Source: Posidoniimonas polymericola (GTDB lineage Bacteria; Planctomycetota; Planctomycetia; Pirellulales; Lacipirellulaceae). From it: a stretch of DNA of 64,000 nucleotides. Position numbers and translations under genes: made by a program. The stretch covers positions 18,826 to 82,825 of the forward strand of contig NZ_SJPO01000003.1 in NCBI RefSeq assembly GCF_007859935.1. The letters run 5' to 3'. Shown here in pieces: positions 63,708 through 64,000 of the stretch (position 1 is its first letter; every line of letters begins with the position of its first letter). Under the pieces are notes generated by a model, which was not told where the DNA came from, did not search any database, and saw only the letters and a program-made list of their open reading frames with translations.

Positions 63708-64000
63708 CCGGCCAAAGTAGAAATGGCCGCGAAGCCGTTCATGGTTCGGTCCTGGTTAGATGGGACCACAGATCATTCTTGATGGGCAGTAATCTCCGGT
63801 GGCCGGTCTCGGACGTCCGTTGGCGTTCCTCTGCCACGTCGGACGCTAAGAGCAGGGTATTCCCGCCGCACGGGGCGCCATGCCCGTGGTCCTGCCATTC
63901 GGGTTCCGCTAAAGACTCCCCTTTAATCTCCAGTAACATGGACGTTTGAGACGCTTGCCCCCCCCCCCCCCCAAAGCGGTGGGCCGTAAAATGTCCTCCA
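63708..64000. other. Right-edge non-coding region with a 15-C run
   Basis: No gene is supported. A minus-strand frame at 63739-63939 (66 codons, starting MLLEIKGESLAEPEWQDHGH) has no family match and no ribosome binding site. A homopolymer of 15 C residues lies at 63958-63972, the only such run in the window. Composition is less GC-rich than the genes. Confidence 0.45.

Noticed and set aside
63739..63939. A 66-codon minus-strand frame near the right edge
   Set aside because: No ribosome binding site, no similarity to a known family and an AT-richer non-coding context. It is kept only as a comment on the region.

Overview
The window comes from a high-GC planctomycete, most likely of the Pirellulales. 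The evidence is a Planctomycete-type DUF1549/DUF1553 cytochrome-like protein paired with a Tat-exported DUF1501 protein, two large exported proteins with LEPRxLL-type N-terminal signals (LEARQLL and LEPRRVL), a Ser/Thr kinase fused to many WD40 repeats, and several GTG/TTG starts. No rRNA, tRNA, CRISPR array or intact transposase was recognised. The species cannot be named from the sequence alone.

Positions 1-18.6 kb form a polysaccharide-degradation locus. A secreted GH2 enzyme and a partial secreted protein lie on the minus strand. A tight plus-strand operon follows: GH106-type alpha-L-rhamnosidase, a GH43-like beta-propeller enzyme, GH95 alpha-L-fucosidase/galactosidase and LacZ-type GH2 beta-galactosidase, with two 4-base stop/start overlaps. 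A GH43 enzyme comes next, then a GH95-like C-terminal remnant and a PL11 rhamnogalacturonan lyase with a dockerin-like tail. This enzyme set points to pectin, in particular rhamnogalacturonan. Positions 18.8-26.2 kb hold an unknown protein, a serine hydrolase and the DUF1501/DUF1553 pair, separated by three unrelated long inverted repeats.

Positions 26.3-30.6 kb are a four-gene minus-strand operon: UxaE-like epimerase, aldo/keto reductase, amidohydrolase-type lactonase and zinc dehydrogenase. Together these could oxidise L-galactose (or a related L-sugar) through a lactone and an aldonate to D-tagaturonate and then D-fructuronate, meeting the galacturonate branch of pectin catabolism. Positions 30.8-35.5 kb hold an unknown protein, a CDGSH iron-sulfur protein, an ECF sigma factor with its membrane anti-sigma partner (preceded by a GGAAC/CGTC-type promoter) and an unknown exported protein.

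Positions 35.9-45.4 kb are the phosphate regulon pstS-pstC-pstA-pstB-phoU-phoB, with a triple 11-bp-spaced Pho-box-like repeat upstream of pstS. The phoR-like kinase lies nearby but is separated by a GT4 glycosyltransferase and an atypical PIG-L-like protein. Positions 45.4-53.3 kb encode an unusual export-like system: a TolC-family lipoprotein divergent from three adaptor genes, namely a GAF-domain membrane fusion protein, a HlyD-type adaptor, and a PqqD-like/M50 metalloprotease/HlyD fusion. No ABC or RND pump is present. The last 10 kb hold a small Cys-containing secreted protein, a large PKD-type repeat protein and the WD40 kinase.

Two copies of an AT-richer dispersed element built from GACTTTTGTCC/GGACAAAAGTC motifs lie about 49 kb apart (14.4 kb and 63.4 kb). 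Both sit in non-coding DNA and carry five motifs in the same order.
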